64,000 nt of DNA. Origin: Pseudisothecium myosuroides. Taxonomy: Eukaryota; Streptophyta; Bryopsida; Hypnales; Lembophyllaceae. Of the stretch, positions 62,396 to 64,000 are shown in pieces. The stretch is from positions 27,941,288 through 28,005,287 of the forward strand of contig OX637288.1 in assembly GCA_951799445.1 (NCBI GenBank). The letters are read 5' to 3'. The position numbers and the translations under genes were made by a program. Within the stretch, counting starts at the first letter, position 1. Each line of letters opens with the position of its first letter. The notes under the pieces were generated by a model. That model searched no databases. It was not told where the DNA came from and worked only from the letters and a program-made list of their open reading frames with translations.

Positions 62396-63875
62396 AAGCT
62401 TATTGTGACTTTCCTTAATGAGTGTTCACAAATACGGCTAAATTTAGTAAAGTTTTTTCAAAAAAAAATTTGTGGTTACAAAAAATGTAAATGCAAGAGT
62501 GTTAAATTTGAAAATTGAGTGCATTTAGCGGTGGTGATAGCAACTTCAATTAGAGCTAGTTTCAAAAAGCAAGTAGAAAGAGGCTCACTTTGTAGACTTC
62601 TACACAATATATAATTAATTATTTTCTTTTAAATCCTTTGAACAGTAGCTAAAAGTGTACTAGAAGACCATCCCCTCCAAATTTTAGTTCCAAATTTGTT
62701 TCTTTGGGTACTACTTTGTTTTAAAAAAAACAAATTGGCTAGTGTGACATAAAATTGGGGCTATTTTTGGATAGTAAAACATTTTTTTAATTTCAAAAAA
62801 TCAGACAAGGCGTATAATAGTAATGAGTACCATATCTACAAATTTTGAGTCATTTGGAGCTAGAATGCAAAAATTATGGCCAAAAAACAAATCAACAAGC
62901 AAAATGTGACACAAAATAGGACAGGTGTTTCTTGCAATCATCCTGTTGTCCATTTTCAGCAAGCTATAGTGTAATGGACATATGTGTCACCCATTTTCAA
63001 TTTTCTACAATGCAATGGACATATGATGCGCAGATTTTGAGTAACTTAGTGATTCACTTTGTATTCTTTTTCCAAACCTTCCATCTCTGTAAATCCGAAA
63101 TACAAGGGTTGGAGGCTTAAGAAGGTGCTGGAGGGAGGTTGGAGCTCCAAACACGAAGGAAAGCACCTAGAGGGTCCGGAATTGGAGCTCTAGCAAGCTA
63201 ATGGAAACATGCTTATAATAAATAGGACTAGTGTGCCTTGTGCCGTTGTCACAATTGAAACAAAAGTAAAAGTCATTTTTAAAACAAAAAATAACTCAAA
63301 AATCCATAATTTTCCCACCGTAGGTCCAAACACCACAAAACAAAGCCCATGCACCCCTCTTTGCCAAGGGCTTTCCAATGGTACCAAGAACTTGACAAAT
63401 TGACACACGGTTCAAAAGATACATAGTTTGCATAATTTATTAATTCTTAAGATCCAAAAATAACTCAAAAATCTATAACTTTTCCACCACCCGTCCAAAC
63501 GCCACAAAACAAAGCCTGTACACCCCTCTTTGCTAGGGGTTTTCCAACGGTACCAAGCATGCCACCGGGTGGACTCATAGTCTAGGAGATCTCAATGTAA
63601 AAAAAAACAAAAAAAAACAAAAAAACTTAAAGTATAGATATCACCTTTGGGGACACTAACGATAATCTTAAAGGAAGAAGAGTAGATTATACAAGTCTAT
63701 ACTTAGAACAAACAAAAATTGATTTAATGTGCATCCGAGACTCCAACCATTGCATCCAATGCACCACTGGCATATATTACTAATGGTGAATCTATAATAC
63801 AATTGTATTATTTTACGATGGCAATAATACAGGATGCATTACACTGGAAGAAAATTAAAAAAATTCTAAGCACTC
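62396..63875. other. spacer with a 169-bp tandem repeat
   Basis: No supported gene. A ~105-bp block (aataactcaaaaat..., caaaacaaagcc, cacccctctttgc, ggtaccaag) recurs at 63281-63385 and 63450-63560 with a period of about 169 bp. Confidence 0.5.
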
Positions 63876-64000
63876 TTATTCCCTAAAGTCCTATTATTCC
63901 CTCGAGGGACAAAATGGATTTTGGGCAAGCACCTACGGTCTCAATATTTGTTGTGATTTTTTGAATTTTTTTGAGAAAGAAAAACACGTTAACTTTCAAA
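63876..64000 (-). mobile_element. TTAA-family TIR element, copy F, cut by the window end
   Basis: From 63880 the sequence TCCCTAAAGTCC, then ccctcgagggac, atggattttgggcaagcacc and tacggt is the reverse complement of the right end of copies A and E. The expected TTAA is TTAT at 63876-63879. Only the first ~120 bp of the inverted copy are in view. Confidence 0.72.

Overview
This window is nuclear DNA of a land plant. Evidence: GT-AG introns of roughly 90-700 bp; plant-specific or plant-typical families (a phytocystatin, a plastid NOA1/RIF1 GTPase, an LRR-XI-like receptor kinase, a TIR-NB-LRR gene, PPR and mTERF fragments); and AT-rich, element-packed spacers. The short introns argue against a conifer-type giant genome, and a bryophyte or lycophyte would fit, but the species cannot be fixed from sequence alone.

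Layout. 1-3 kb: a two-exon phytocystatin (minus strand). 4.3-5.2 kb: the first copy of a ~0.9-kb TTAA-flanked element. 9.3-14.7 kb: a run of broken gene pieces, all on the minus strand (mTERF4-like, RIO2 kinase, PPR, COP9 signalosome subunit 1), invaded by two tandem TTAA elements. 16.5-19.1 kb: two tandem LTR-like repeats, one carrying two ORF-bearing inserts. 21.5-28.1 kb: the healthiest part, a complete 12-exon NOA1/RIF1 gene (plus) converging on an intact Mediator subunit 21 gene (minus). 28.7-32.5 kb: nested MITEs and a dispersed repeat. 32.7-36.8 kb: a five-exon LRR receptor kinase (minus), intact except for one TAG codon inside the signal peptide. 37-46.9 kb: mostly non-coding DNA with several TIR elements (TACA-flanked, Stowaway, foldback, CACTA-like). 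46.9-55.5 kb: a decayed TIR-NB-LRR resistance gene (minus) with a long array of ~141-bp double-LRR units, one of them split by a palindromic MITE. 56-64 kb: a CACTA MITE, more TTAA elements, an element with doubled termini, and a second copy of the 31-kb repeat.

Three genes look functional: the cystatin (protease inhibition), NOA1 (plastid ribosome biogenesis) and MED21 (Mediator middle module). The receptor kinase is nearly intact. The genes do not form an operon or an obvious pathway. The most unusual features are the family of short elements with CCCCTAAAG...CTTTAGGGG ends and TTAA target duplications (a piggyBac-like signature, which I believe is rarely described in land plants), and the same-strand collection of truncated fragments of unrelated housekeeping genes.
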